Assembly (NCBI RefSeq): GCF_001008165.2
Contig: NZ_CP011452.2
Location: 1,612,001-1,676,000, forward strand
Reading direction: 5' to 3'
DNA: 64,000 nt
Origin: Croceibacterium atlanticum
GTDB lineage: Bacteria; Pseudomonadota; Alphaproteobacteria; Sphingomonadales; Sphingomonadaceae
A program made the position numbers and the translations under genes. Positions 1 to 8,387 of the stretch are shown piece by piece. Below the pieces are notes generated by a model that did not search any database, had not been told where the DNA came from, and saw nothing but the letters and a program-made list of their open reading frames with translations. Each line of letters opens with the position of its first letter. Position 1 is the stretch's first letter.

Positions 1-59
1 GCGGCGGCATAGGCTTTTTCGGCGCTGTCTTCGGTCTTCTTGTCCGGAGAATCGGCCAT
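1..59 (-). CDS. N-terminus of a probable phasin-type PHA granule protein (partial)
   Basis: Only the first 19 codons are inside the window, reading leftwards from an ATG at 59; the visible residues MADSPDKKTEDSAEKAYAA are charged and alanine-rich. The gene lies directly downstream of phaC on the same strand and has its own sigma70-like promoter. A phasin-family granule protein is the usual occupant of this position in sphingomonads and the composition fits, but the diagnostic amphipathic helix region is outside the window. This is inference from context; another small stress or granule protein is possible. Confidence 0.5.
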   Translation of the reverse strand, partial: MADSPDKKTEDSAEKAYAA

Positions 60-108
60 TCGTTCCTCGCTAAAGCTGCGCTTCGTTTACATCGCGCCGC
101 AACGCGAT

Positions 109-171
109 TGCTGCATTGCACAAAATAGAGAAACGATGGTGGATGTCAAGGCGTTTTTGTGCAGCGCACAA
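109..171 (-). promoter_or_regulatory. Phasin promoter flanked by two TGC-N3-GCA (PhaR-like) sites
   Basis: On the minus strand there is a TTGACA (-35) at 149-144, a 16-nt spacer and TATTTT (-10) at 127-122, pointing at the phasin gene. A TGC-ATT-GCA element lies at 112-120, immediately downstream of the -10, and a TGC-AGC-GCA element lies at 160-168 inside a 6-bp inverted repeat (157-171), upstream of the -35. PHA regulators of the PhaR/PhbF type are reported to bind TGC/GCA dyads of this kind. Promoter and sites are read directly; the regulator is inferred. Confidence 0.55.
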
Positions 172-207
172 TAACTGAAACATTCCGCCCCGAAAGGCAG
201 GCGTTTC

Positions 208-2088
208 CTAGCGCATGGCGACGTATCGCCCCGGCGCATCCTCTATCACCCGGTCGCCCCGGCCGCCCGGTTTGCGCTTGCCGGTAGCGGGGACGCGCTT
301 GCCGTCCAGCAACTCGAGCCAGCCGATCCAGTCGGTCCACCAGCTGCCGGGATGCTCCGTCGCTCCCTCCACGAAATCGCCCAGGTTTTCGGCAGAGGAA
401 TCGCCAATCCAGTATTGGTATTTCCCCGCAGCCGGGGGGTTCACCACACCGGCGATATGGCCGCTGCCCGCCAGCACGAAACGCGCCGGGCCGGAAAGAT
501 GCGACAACATGCGGAACACGCTTTCCGGCGGGGCGATGTGATCTTCCCGCCCGGCCTGGACATAGACCGGCGTCTTGATCAGCGTCAGGTCGATCGGCGT
601 GCCGTCGCCCGACAGCGAATCCTTTTCGGCCAGCCTGTTGTCGCGATAGAGATCGCGCAGATAGGATTCGTGCCACTTTGCCGGCAGATTGGTGACATCA
701 CCATTCCAGTGCAGCAGGTCGAAGGCCGGATAATCCTCCCCCAGCAGATAGTGGTTGACCACGTAGTTCCAGATCAGGTCCGTGCCGCGCAGCAGGTTGA
801 AGGTCGCCGCCATGTAACGGCCATCCAGATAGCCGCCCTTGCTTGCCTGCCGGATCAGTTCCAGCTGCTTGTCATCAATGAAGGCGCGCAATTCGCCGGC
901 CCGTTCAAAATCGACCTGCGCCGTCAGGAATGTGGCGCTGGCGACATGATCCGCCTTCCCGCGCCGGGCGAGGATCGCGAGGGTGGCGGCCAGCGTCGTG
1001 CCCGCTACGCAATAGCCGACCGTGTGCACGCTCGGCACTTTCAGCCTTTGGCGCACCAGTTCGATCACTTCCATCTGCGCGCGGATATAATCGTCCCAGG
1101 TGATGTGGGCGAGGCTGGCATCGGCGGATCGCCAGCTGACCACGAACACGCTCAGCCCCTGATCCACCGCCCAGCGGACGAAGCTCTTCTTCGGATTGAG
1201 ATCGAGGATGTAGAAACGGTTGATCCAGGGCGGGAAGATCACCAGCGGCGTTTCGATCACCTCATCCGTGGTGGGCGAATACTGGATCAGCTGGAACAGT
1301 TCGGTTTCATGCACGACCTTGCCCGGTGTGCAGGCGATATTCTCGCCCAGGCGGAAAGCGCCGGAATCGGTATGGGTCAGCTGGCCCTTTTCCAGATCGG
1401 CGGCCAGCCGTTCCATCCCCCTGGCCAGGTTTTCGCCCTGCGTGTCAATCGTGCGTTCCAGCACCAGCGGGTTCATCAGCGGGAAATTGGCCGGGCTCAT
1501 CGCGTCCAGCACGCTGCGGGTCGCGAAGCGCAACTGGTCCCGCTCCTGCTCGTCCAGCCCTTCCACCTGGTCCACCGCTTCACTGATCCGTTCGGCCAGC
1601 AGCAGATAGGTCTGGTGGATCAGGGCGAAGACCGGCCTTTCGCGCCATTCGGGCGCAGCGAAACGGCGGTCCTTGCGCGGCAGGTCCAGCGGCTGGGCCG
1701 GGGCGCCGCCTTCACCGCCTTCTTCGAACCGGGCGAGTATATCCTCCCACAAGGCCATGCCTTCTTCGAAGATCTGCCGCTGGCGTTCGGGATCGAGCAG
1801 CGGCATCTGCTGATACCAGCCCTGCATCAGCCCCATCCATTGCGCGGGATCGACGAAAAAGGGCAGCGGCGATTCGGGCGTCTGCTGGTTGCGGTGGAAT
1901 TCTTCCCACATCTGCTGGATGCGCATGGCGGAGGCGCCCCAATCGGCCAGCACCTCGTCCCCCGGCACGGCTTCCGCGGCTTCGGGAAGGAAGGTTTCCA
2001 TCACCTGTCGCGCCGCCTCTCCCTGGATGCGGAGCATTTCGGTGAAAATGTCGGCGGCCTGTCCGGCGGAGTCGTCTTTCACACTCAT
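208..2088 (-). CDS. phaC: Class I poly(3-hydroxyalkanoate) synthase PhaC
   Basis: Polymerises (R)-3-hydroxyacyl-CoA into intracellular polyhydroxyalkanoate granules. The 626-residue protein has the N-terminal class I extension (about residues 60-230) and an alpha/beta hydrolase core. The lipase-box-like sequence GYCVAG carries the nucleophile Cys360; the other triad members are Asp516 (in GREDHIAP) and His544 (in GSGHIAG). Length is normal for class I, and no phaE or phaR subunit gene of class III/IV is adjacent. The ATG at 2088 begins MSVKDDSAG. It is divergent from the aminotransferase gene, and a probable phasin gene follows on the same strand after 148 bp. Confidence 0.96.
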   Translation of the reverse strand: MSVKDDSAGQAADIFTEMLRIQGEAARQVMETFLPEAAEAVPGDEVLADWGASAMRIQQMWEEFHRNQQTPESPLPFFVDPAQWMGLMQGWYQQMPLLDPERQRQIFEEGMALWEDILARFEEGGEGGAPAQPLDLPRKDRRFAAPEWRERPVFALIHQTYLLLAERISEAVDQVEGLDEQERDQLRFATRSVLDAMSPANFPLMNPLVLERTIDTQGENLARGMERLAADLEKGQLTHTDSGAFRLGENIACTPGKVVHETELFQLIQYSPTTDEVIETPLVIFPPWINRFYILDLNPKKSFVRWAVDQGLSVFVVSWRSADASLAHITWDDYIRAQMEVIELVRQRLKVPSVHTVGYCVAGTTLAATLAILARRGKADHVASATFLTAQVDFERAGELRAFIDDKQLELIRQASKGGYLDGRYMAATFNLLRGTDLIWNYVVNHYLLGEDYPAFDLLHWNGDVTNLPAKWHESYLRDLYRDNRLAEKDSLSGDGTPIDLTLIKTPVYVQAGREDHIAPPESVFRMLSHLSGPARFVLAGSGHIAGVVNPPAAGKYQYWIGDSSAENLGDFVEGATEHPGSWWTDWIGWLELLDGKRVPATGKRKPGGRGDRVIEDAPGRYVAMR

Positions 2089-2227
2089 TGCAGGCCATCA
2101 TAGGCAAGATTGTTACAAATGGGAGAGGCAAACGCGCAGAGTACAATTGCGCTGCTGCGCTGATTCGGCCACAATTACTGTTGCCCGCGCGCAATCCTGC
2201 CCGCGTGCTTTGGATTAAACAGAGGTC

Positions 2228-3427
2228 ATGGAAACCGAATTCTACCGCATCAAGCGACTGCCGCCCTATGTCATCGCCGAAGTCAACGCGATGCGAGCCG
2301 CGGCCCGTCAGGCGGGTCAGGATATCATCGACCTCGGCATGGGCAATCCGGACCTGCCCCCGCCCCAGCACGTGATCGATAAATTGTGCGAAGTGGCGCA
2401 GAAGCCCGATGCCCATGGCTACAGCCAGTCCAAGGGCATCCCCGGCCTTCGCCGCGCTCAGGCTGCCTATTACGAACGGCGTTTCGGGGTCGAACTGGAC
2501 CCGGAAAGCGAAGTGGTCGTCACGCTCGGGTCGAAGGAGGGGCTGGCCAGTCTTGCCACCGCGATCACCGCGCCCGGCGATACGATCCTGGCGCCCAACC
2601 CCAGCTATCCGATCCACACTTTCGGCTTCATCATCGCCGGGGCGACGATCCGTTCCGTGCCGACGACGCCGGATGAACGCTATTGGGATGCGCTGGAAAA
2701 GGCGATGCGCTTCACCGTGCCGCGCCCGACCATCCTGATCGTGAATTACCCGTCCAACCCGACGGCCGAAGTGGTCGATCTGGCATTCTATGAAAAGCTG
2801 GTCGACTGGGCGAAGGAGAACAAGGTCTGGATCCTGTCCGACCTTGCCTATTCCGAACTTTATTATGACGGCAAGCCGACACCTTCGATCCTGCAGGTGA
2901 AGGGGGCAAAGGATGTGGCGGTGGAATTCACCAGCCTGTCCAAGACCTTTTCCATGGCCGGCTGGCGCATGGGTTTCGCGGTCGGCAACCAGACGCTGAT
3001 CGCCGCGCTGACGCGGGTGAAATCCTATATCGATTACGGCGCCTTCACCCCGATCCAGGCGGCCGCCGTGGCCGCGCTGAACGGGCCGCAGGACATTGTG
3101 GAGAAGAACCGCCAGCTTTATCACAAGCGGCGCGACGTGCTGGTGGAAGCCTTTGGCCGCGCCGGTTGGGAAATCCCGCCGCCACCCGCTTCCATGTTCG
3201 CCTGGGCCCCGCTTCCGCCGGGCCTGAAGGACATGGGCAGCATGGAATTCGCCAAGCAATTGCTGACCCATGCCGAAGTCGCCGTCGCCCCCGGCGTCGG
3301 TTATGGCGAGGATGGCGAAGGCTATGTCCGCATCGGCCTGGTCGAAAATGAACAGCGGCTGCGGCAGGCCGGACGCAATGTGAAGCGTTACCTGCAGAGC
3401 ATGGGCGTCAACAGCTCCGCCGCCTGA
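2228..3427 (+). CDS. AlaC-like pyridoxal-phosphate aminotransferase (class I/II)
   Basis: A 399-residue fold-type I aminotransferase closest, by recalled sequence, to E. coli AlaC (glutamate-pyruvate aminotransferase). Shared landmarks are the N-terminal RLPPYV, the GMGNPD motif, TLGSKEG, NPSYPIH, NYPSNPT and SLSKTFSMAGWR, in which Lys239 should form the Schiff base with PLP. Expected activity is transfer of an amino group between alanine or another small amino acid and 2-oxoglutarate in the cytosol. It is divergent from phaC over 139 bp. LL-diaminopimelate aminotransferase or another substrate is possible, since the family is hard to split by sequence. Confidence 0.85.
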   Translation: METEFYRIKRLPPYVIAEVNAMRAAARQAGQDIIDLGMGNPDLPPPQHVIDKLCEVAQKPDAHGYSQSKGIPGLRRAQAAYYERRFGVELDPESEVVVTLGSKEGLASLATAITAPGDTILAPNPSYPIHTFGFIIAGATIRSVPTTPDERYWDALEKAMRFTVPRPTILIVNYPSNPTAEVVDLAFYEKLVDWAKENKVWILSDLAYSELYYDGKPTPSILQVKGAKDVAVEFTSLSKTFSMAGWRMGFAVGNQTLIAALTRVKSYIDYGAFTPIQAAAVAALNGPQDIVEKNRQLYHKRRDVLVEAFGRAGWEIPPPPASMFAWAPLPPGLKDMGSMEFAKQLLTHAEVAVAPGVGYGEDGEGYVRIGLVENEQRLRQAGRNVKRYLQSMGVNSSAA

Positions 3428-3431
3428 TCCG

Positions 3432-3506
3432 GCCGGGCCACGGACGGGCCCGGCACCCGGCAATAAATCATATCAGCGCCCGCTTCCCCCCAGGGAGGCG
3501 GGCGCT
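3432..3506. terminator. Two GC-rich hairpins after the aminotransferase gene
   Basis: Directly after the stop codon are two perfect inverted repeats: 3432-3439 with 3447-3454 (8-bp stem, 7-nt loop) and 3475-3483 with 3498-3506 (9-bp stem). Neither has a clear T tract on the plus side, so they are terminator-like rather than textbook intrinsic terminators. Little else is recognisable between 3507 and the operator at 3633. Confidence 0.4.
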
Positions 3507-3632
3507 CTGCCGTGCGTGGCGCGCGTCTGGTCGATCCTGTTTGCGCGGCGCTGGCTTCTGGAATACCCATTCCCGAAACAAAACAGGGCGCCTGCCGATG
3601 GGTCTGGCGCTGGCAGGTAATCAGCGATAAGC

Positions 3633-3645
3633 TTAGCCTGCTAAT
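3633..3645 (+). promoter_or_regulatory. Operator TTAGC-N2-GCTAA(T) before the MFS/dehydratase operon
   Basis: The 13-nt sequence TTAGCCTGCTAAT contains a perfect 5-bp inverted repeat and overlaps a likely -10 (TAATAT, 3645-3650). Its centre is about 28 nt upstream of the ATG at 3667. The same element, with one base changed, sits about 27 nt upstream of the FAD oxidoreductase start (minus strand, 11158-11170), followed by a similar leader and ribosome binding site. Only these two copies were seen in the window. Confidence 0.6.
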
Positions 3646-3666
3646 AATATGGGAAGAGGACCGGAG

Positions 3667-5112
3667 ATGCGCGCAGCGGATGGCTCGCTAGATGTGGCAA
3701 AATTCCTCCAGGGGCTGAATTTCACGCCGTTTCACCGGCGGATTCTGATCCTGTCCTGCCTGGTCACATTTTTCGATGGGCTGGATTTTTCGCTGATCGC
3801 CTACACCCTGCCCTATATTCGGGACGAAATGAGCCTGAACGAGGCGATGATGGGCAATGTCAGCGCCGCCGCCTTCATCGGCCAGATGATCGGATCGCTG
3901 GTCGGATCCTATATCGCGGATGTGATCGGGCGCAGGCCCGTCATTCTCTGGTGCACCGTGCTCAGCGCAGTGCTCACTTTCGTCACCGGATTTGCCCAGA
4001 CGCCCGAAATGCTGATGCTTCTGCGCCTTCTGGGCGGCCTGACGATCGGCGGGCTGCTGGCACCTGCATGGTCGCTGAATGTGGAGGCGATGCCGGCGGG
4101 CAAGCGCGCCACTGCCGTCACCATCGTCATGCTGGGCTTCAGCACCGGCGCTGCGGCCGCTGGCTGGATCACCAACTGGATCGCCCCGCTGCTCAGCTGG
4201 CATTATGTATTTTTCGTATGCGGCGCGCTGACCCTGGCGCTGGCCGTCCTGCTGCAATTCACCCTGCCCGAATCGGCTCGGTGGCTGGTGGCCAAGGGCA
4301 GGCCTGCCGCCACGGTGATGCCGCTGCTCAGCCGCTTCGATCCGGGCACGGATCTCAGCCGCTATCACAGCTTCTATCTTTCGGATGAGCGCAGTTCGAG
4401 CAAGTCGGACAATCCGCTCAACAAGATTGGCGAATTGTTCAAGGGCTGGCTGGCCTATATCACGCCGCTGATCTGGGCGGCCTATTTCTTCTCCAGCTTC
4501 GCGATCTACCTCAAATCCAGCTTCGGCGTGCTGTTTCTCGAAGAGCTTGGCCTTTCGGTGCAGAGCGCGACCTGGATCGGATCGATCGGCGGCCTGACCG
4601 GCGCGATTGCCGGTGTTGCCCTGCTGGCCCTGACGGAAAAGCGCGGCCCGGCATGGATCACGCTGGCGCCGGCAGTGGCCATTCCGTTCCTTCTGCTGGT
4701 CGGCCTTGGCATCATCCTGGACGGGGCGCTGTTCATTCCCGTGATCTTCATCGGCAGCGTCCTGGTCGGCGCGGGCCATGCCGGGGTGATTTCCATCACC
4801 AGCGTCTATTACCCCAGCGCCGCCCGCGCCACGGGTGGCGGCTGGGCCAGCTTCATGGCCAAGTTCGCCGCAGTGGCGGCTCCGCTGGTCGGCGCCGCCC
4901 TGTTCCTTGGCAGCGAACAGAAAGTGCTGCACGGCTATCTGTTCTCGGCCGCCTGCCTGGCCGGGATCATCGTCTGCATCCTCGCGCTGTCGCAATTCGC
5001 AAAACGGCTGGTGGCCGAACGTGAGGCGGAGCAGGCCCTGGCCGATGAGCGGGACGAAGCTGACGGCGCCGCCCATCCCATCAACCTGACTGCCAGGGAA
5101 TCGCAGGCATGA
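3667..5112 (+). CDS. MFS transporter (sugar/organic acid:proton symporter type)
   Basis: A 12-helix major facilitator carrying the signatures GLDFSLIAYTLP in helix 1, DVIGRRPVI in loop 2-3 and PESARWLVAKGR after helix 6, as in sugar-porter and aromatic-acid symporter families. It probably imports a carbohydrate acid or aromatic acid across the inner membrane. The ATG at 3667 (481 aa) is chosen because GGAAGAGGA sits 6 nt upstream; an in-frame ATG at 3649 would overlap the probable -10. The stop overlaps the dehydratase start as ATGA, so the two are translationally coupled and the transported compound is probably the dehydratase substrate or its precursor. Confidence 0.85.
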   Translation: MRAADGSLDVAKFLQGLNFTPFHRRILILSCLVTFFDGLDFSLIAYTLPYIRDEMSLNEAMMGNVSAAAFIGQMIGSLVGSYIADVIGRRPVILWCTVLSAVLTFVTGFAQTPEMLMLLRLLGGLTIGGLLAPAWSLNVEAMPAGKRATAVTIVMLGFSTGAAAAGWITNWIAPLLSWHYVFFVCGALTLALAVLLQFTLPESARWLVAKGRPAATVMPLLSRFDPGTDLSRYHSFYLSDERSSSKSDNPLNKIGELFKGWLAYITPLIWAAYFFSSFAIYLKSSFGVLFLEELGLSVQSATWIGSIGGLTGAIAGVALLALTEKRGPAWITLAPAVAIPFLLLVGLGIILDGALFIPVIFIGSVLVGAGHAGVISITSVYYPSAARATGGGWASFMAKFAAVAAPLVGAALFLGSEQKVLHGYLFSAACLAGIIVCILALSQFAKRLVAEREAEQALADERDEADGAAHPINLTARESQA

Positions 5113-6764
5113 AACTTCGCAGCCTTTCCGCCAATTCACCCGGCCGCCGCGCAAACTGGAAAGCGCTGGGTCTGTCGCCCGAAGACATGGAAAAGCCGAA
5201 GATCGCGGTGGTGAATTCCTCCAGCGAACTGGCGATCTGCTATGCCCATCTCGATGGCATCGCGCAGATAGTGAAGGAGGAAATCCGCAAGGCCGGCGGT
5301 GTGCCCTTCGAAGTGCGCACCGCGGCGCCATCGGATTTCATCACCGGCGCCAACAAGGCCGGATCCTATATCCTGGCCGGGCGCGACATCATCGCCAACG
5401 ATATCGAAGTGCAGGTGGAAGCGGCGATGCTGGACGGCATGATCTGCCTGACCAGCTGCGACAAGACCCCGCCCGGCCATTTGATGGCCGCCGCGCGGCT
5501 GAACATCCCCACCATCCTCGTGATCGGCGGATACCAGCAGGCGGGCGAAATCGATGGCGAGCCGGTTGACGTGGAAGATGTCTGGTCTGGCGCCGTGGGT
5601 GAGCGTTTTGGCGGCAAACCCAAATTCCCCGTGGCGGACATGGCGGAAAACGCCATTCGCGGCCCCGGCGTCTGCGCTGGCATGGCCACGGCCAACACCA
5701 TGCATTGCGTGGTGGAAGCGCTGGGCATGACCCTGCCCGGCCACGCGCCAGTGCGCGGCAACAGCCCGAAGATGCAGGCCAATGCCCGCGCCTGCGCCCA
5801 CCGCATCGTGGAAATGGTGGGGGAGGATCTGAAGCCGCGCCAGATCATGACCGAAGGCGCCTTCCGCAACGCCATTGCCACCGTGCTCGCCGTTTCCGGC
5901 TCGATCAATGCGATCAAGCATCTGCAGGCCGTGGCCGTGGAGGCGGAAACGGATATCGACATCTTCACCCTGTGGGAGGAGATGAGCGATGTCCCCATCC
6001 TTTCCGCCGTGCGGCCCACGGGCGAAGTGCGGATCGAAGCGTTCGAGGATGCGGGCGGCGCGCGCGCCGTGCTCAAGCGGCTGGAAACCCGGATCGACGG
6101 GGATGTGCTGACCTGCACGGGCAGGACGATGGCCGAAAATCTCAAGGATTACGTGATCCCCGGCCCGGACGTGATCCATGCGATTGACGATCCGGTCAGC
6201 GAAGGGCCCGCCATCGCCATATTGCGCGGCAGCTTTGCCGAAACCGCCGTGGTCCGGCTGGGCATTCGCGACGGATCCCGGCCCGAAGAATTTTCCGGCC
6301 CTGCCCGCGTGTTCGAAGATTCGATGGAATGCCTGCAGGCGATCGAGGACGGCAAGGTGAAGGAAGGCGATGTGGTGATCGCCCGTAATCAGGGGCTGAA
6401 GGGCGGCCCGGCCATGGGCGGCGGAGCCTCCATGGTGCTGTTCGCGCTGGACGCTGCGGGTCTGGCCAAGACCACTGCCTTCGTCACCGACGGCCAGCTA
6501 TCCGGCCTGTGCCTGAAAGGGCTGACCGTGGCCGAAGTCCACCCCGAAGCGGCAACAGGCGGGCCAATCGGCAAGGTGCGCGATGGCGACAGGATTACGA
6601 TCAGCGTGGAAAACCGCAGCCTGGATATCGATGTACCGGCAGAGGAACTGGCCCGGCGCGAAGGCCCCGGCCTGCGCATCCCGGCCCACGGCTATCTCGA
6701 CACATTCCGCCACGACGTGCGCGACATGAGCACGGGCGGCGTGTTGCTGCCCGAACGATCATAG
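5109..6764 (+). CDS. IlvD/Edd-family dehydratase
   Basis: A 551-residue Fe-S dehydratase of the dihydroxy-acid dehydratase/6-phosphogluconate dehydratase/sugar-acid dehydratase family. The three cluster cysteines expected in the family are present: Cys44 (ELAICYAHL), Cys117 (TSCDKTPPGH) and Cys189 (GPGVCAGM, followed by ATANTM). Near the C-terminus the usual TDGRFSG/HxxPEA block is altered to TDGQLSGLCLKG and EVHPEA, so it is unlikely to be the housekeeping IlvD. Coupling to an MFS transporter suggests dehydration of an imported sugar acid or other polyhydroxy acid in the cytosol. The substrate cannot be named from sequence. Confidence 0.85.
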   Translation: MKLRSLSANSPGRRANWKALGLSPEDMEKPKIAVVNSSSELAICYAHLDGIAQIVKEEIRKAGGVPFEVRTAAPSDFITGANKAGSYILAGRDIIANDIEVQVEAAMLDGMICLTSCDKTPPGHLMAAARLNIPTILVIGGYQQAGEIDGEPVDVEDVWSGAVGERFGGKPKFPVADMAENAIRGPGVCAGMATANTMHCVVEALGMTLPGHAPVRGNSPKMQANARACAHRIVEMVGEDLKPRQIMTEGAFRNAIATVLAVSGSINAIKHLQAVAVEAETDIDIFTLWEEMSDVPILSAVRPTGEVRIEAFEDAGGARAVLKRLETRIDGDVLTCTGRTMAENLKDYVIPGPDVIHAIDDPVSEGPAIAILRGSFAETAVVRLGIRDGSRPEEFSGPARVFEDSMECLQAIEDGKVKEGDVVIARNQGLKGGPAMGGGASMVLFALDAAGLAKTTAFVTDGQLSGLCLKGLTVAEVHPEAATGGPIGKVRDGDRITISVENRSLDIDVPAEELARREGPGLRIPAHGYLDTFRHDVRDMSTGGVLLPERS

Positions 6765-6841
6765 TCGCGGTCAGTATATTTTTTAAACGATTATAAATAT
6801 TTGGATGGCCCACTCTGCCCGATCCATCGGGGAGAGATGCG

Positions 6842-7030
6842 ATGAAAACGACCCTGGCCGCCCTCGTCCTGGCCGCCACGAGCATCACCGGGGCCGCCGC
6901 GCCCTTATGCGGGACGGCCTATGCCAATGCCTGCTGCAAGATCTGCAAGAAGGGCAAGGCCTGCGGCGACACGTGCATTGCCCGGGACCGGAATTGCACC
7001 AAGGGCAAAGGCTGCGCCTGCGACGCCTAG
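6842..7030 (+). CDS. Small secreted cysteine-rich protein (unknown function)
   Basis: A 62-residue product with a signal peptide (about residues 1-29, ending near TAYANA) and a mature part of roughly 33 residues holding eight cysteines in the pattern CCxxC-x5-C-x3-C-x6-C-x5-C-x-C, rich in lysine and glycine. ATG at 6842 follows GGGGAGAT. Similar small CCK-C proteins occur in other proteobacteria, but I know of no assigned function. A disulfide-knotted or metal-binding periplasmic peptide is plausible. It stands alone between the dehydratase gene and a convergent hypothetical gene. Confidence 0.7.
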   Translation: MKTTLAALVLAATSITGAAAPLCGTAYANACCKICKKGKACGDTCIARDRNCTKGKGCACDA

Positions 7031-7048
7031 GCAGGCTGGGCAGCCATG

Positions 7049-7082
7049 AAAAAGCGGGGCCCGGCCGATGCCGCACCCCGCT
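7049..7082 (-). terminator. Intrinsic terminator for the 7111-7413 gene
   Basis: On the minus strand a stem with perfect 7-bp arms (AGCGGGG at 7082-7076, CCCCGCT at 7059-7053) is followed by five T residues (plus-strand A run 7049-7053). It lies 28 nt beyond the stop of the leftward hypothetical gene. It may also act on the small Cys-rich gene arriving from the other side. Confidence 0.65.
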
Positions 7083-7110
7083 CTTCCCAATTCGCTATCG
7101 GGCGAACCGC

Positions 7111-7413
7111 TCAGGCGAGTTCGACGGTAAGCGTGGTCTGCTGCGGTTCGATCGCGCGGACAGCCACTTCATTGGCTTCACCGACCTGTTCGACAGACGC
7201 AATCTTGATCGCCGTCACCGCACCGGCATCGCCGCTGTCTTCCGCAGACGGATCCCGGCCCTGTTCGAACACGAAGATCCCGTCGGCATTGAGATAGAAC
7301 GTCTCGTCCCCGAAATGGTTGGCGAGGCCCGATTGCTGGGCAATCTCCGTCGGCACGGGTTCAAGCCCGGTCTTCTGCTGGATCTGGTCGGTCTGGTCTT
7401 GCGTAAGCTTCAT
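7111..7413 (-). CDS. Hypothetical small acidic protein
   Basis: A 100-residue acidic protein with no signal peptide or membrane segment, beginning MKLTQDQTDQIQQKTG. I do not recognise a family. Support for a real gene comes from an intrinsic terminator just past the stop, a GGAGAT-like ribosome binding site before the ATG at 7413, and a 15-bp perfect palindrome (7460-7474) in its upstream region. No neighbour suggests a function. Confidence 0.65.
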   Translation of the reverse strand: MKLTQDQTDQIQQKTGLEPVPTEIAQQSGLANHFGDETFYLNADGIFVFEQGRDPSAEDSGDAGAVTAIKIASVEQVGEANEVAVRAIEPQQTTLTVELA

Positions 7414-7459
7414 AATATCTCCGGCTAATTGGCTGGGATTTTTCCCATGTCACGCGCGC

Positions 7460-7474
7460 GCCATATTATATGGC
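7460..7474. promoter_or_regulatory. 15-bp perfect palindrome upstream of the 7413 gene
   Basis: GCCATAT and ATATGGC flank one central base in the AT-rich 286-bp space between the leftward hypothetical gene and the rightward tetR gene. It is 47-61 bp upstream of the hypothetical gene start, a reasonable place for an operator. The remaining part of this space (7475-7670) is AT-rich and shows no other gene. Confidence 0.35.
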
Positions 7475-7672
7475 ATCCGGCAAAACGGGCGCGTTCCGGC
7501 ATCCTATAACATAGATGCACCGCCATTACGAAATTTGCCGATTATTACAGCTGACATATTAAAAAATCGGGGCTTCCATTCCCCTGGAATTACAGACATA
7601 TTTCATAAAATATCGTGATATTCACAAAGGCGTTTTTCTAATAATCTCGGTAAATCGGATTGCTTGCAGAGG

Positions 7673-7696
7673 TTGCATTCCCCGCACACAATGCAA
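7673..7696 (+). promoter_or_regulatory. Inverted repeat at the tetR start (possible autoregulatory site)
   Basis: TTGCATT and AATGCAA, separated by 10 nt, end two bases before the ATG of the tetR gene at 7699. The position fits autoregulation or an RNA hairpin hiding the start. The sequence is unlike the palindrome before the Rieske gene, so it may bind something else or have no role. Confidence 0.25.
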
Positions 7697-7698
7697 TC

Positions 7699-8346
7699 AT
7701 GAACGCCACGCAGACGACCATCCGTTCCAATGCCAAACAGCGGGCCGCCAATGAAAGATGCGATGCGATGCTGCAGCATGCGCGCGATCAGATCATGGCC
7801 GTGGGCGTCGACCGGTTCAGCCTTAACGAAGTGCTGCGCCAGTCAGGGGGATCGAAGGCAACGCTCGTAAAATATTTTGGCGATCGCAATGGCCTGATTG
7901 CAGCCGCCATCGGATTCGAGGCGCAGCACGCGGTGGAGGAATTGGCGCTGGAAACCGCAAACGCGCTACCGCTTCAGGAAGCGCTCGAACGGTTCCTTGG
8001 CGGCATATTGCGCTTCTACCTCCTTCCGGGCTCCATCGCGCTGTATCGCGCCGTGGTGAGCGCTGCGGACAGCAGGGCATCGGCCGGATTCTATCGCAAC
8101 GGGCACCAGGTGATCGTCCAGGCCCTGGCCGATCTTCTCGACGCCCGCAAAGGCCGGGATGTCCATCCGGCGATCAATTCCGCGGAAGTTGCCGATCAGA
8201 TGCTTCACGCCATTCGCGCCGGAAAATACGAACGCGCCCTGATCGGCCTTTCGCCCGATATGCCCGACGCGGCCGAGATCAAGGCGCGGGCGCATTCGAC
8301 AGCAGCCCTGTTCGTGCCTGCGCTGGGCCAGACAGGCAAAGCTTGA
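7699..8346 (+). CDS. TetR/AcrR-family transcriptional regulator
   Basis: A 215-residue regulator with an N-terminal TetR DNA-binding domain (helix-turn-helix around residues 40-62, containing FSLNEVLRQSGGSKATLVKYF) and a divergent ligand-binding C-terminal half. The ATG at 7699 is preferred to the TTG at 7660 because family members begin shortly before the first helix. The stop is 14 bp before a 27-bp perfect palindrome and 48 bp before the Rieske oxygenase gene, so it most likely represses that gene and responds to its substrate. Confidence 0.85.
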   Translation: MNATQTTIRSNAKQRAANERCDAMLQHARDQIMAVGVDRFSLNEVLRQSGGSKATLVKYFGDRNGLIAAAIGFEAQHAVEELALETANALPLQEALERFLGGILRFYLLPGSIALYRAVVSAADSRASAGFYRNGHQVIVQALADLLDARKGRDVHPAINSAEVADQMLHAIRAGKYERALIGLSPDMPDAAEIKARAHSTAALFVPALGQTGKA

Positions 8347-8360
8347 TCGTTGCCCTGAAT

Positions 8361-8387
8361 CCTATATGTACCAGTGGTACATATAGG
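8361..8387 (+). promoter_or_regulatory. 27-bp perfect palindromic operator, probable TetR site
   Basis: The half-sites CCTATATGTACCA and TGGTACATATAGG are exact reverse complements around one central G. The right arm runs into the ribosome binding site AGGAGG (8385-8390) of the Rieske gene. The size and symmetry are typical of TetR-family operators, and the tetR gene ends 14 bp upstream. Confidence 0.7.

Noticed and set aside
352-2103. Long plus-strand frame opposite phaC
   Set aside because: It is the shadow of a clear PHA synthase gene; high GC leaves the antisense frame open, and its translation is low-complexity Arg/Gln/His-rich.
3688-5331. Long minus-strand frame opposite the MFS gene
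   Set aside because: The plus-strand product is an obvious MFS protein with helices and motifs; the antisense product is rich in Arg, Gln and Asp without a family pattern.
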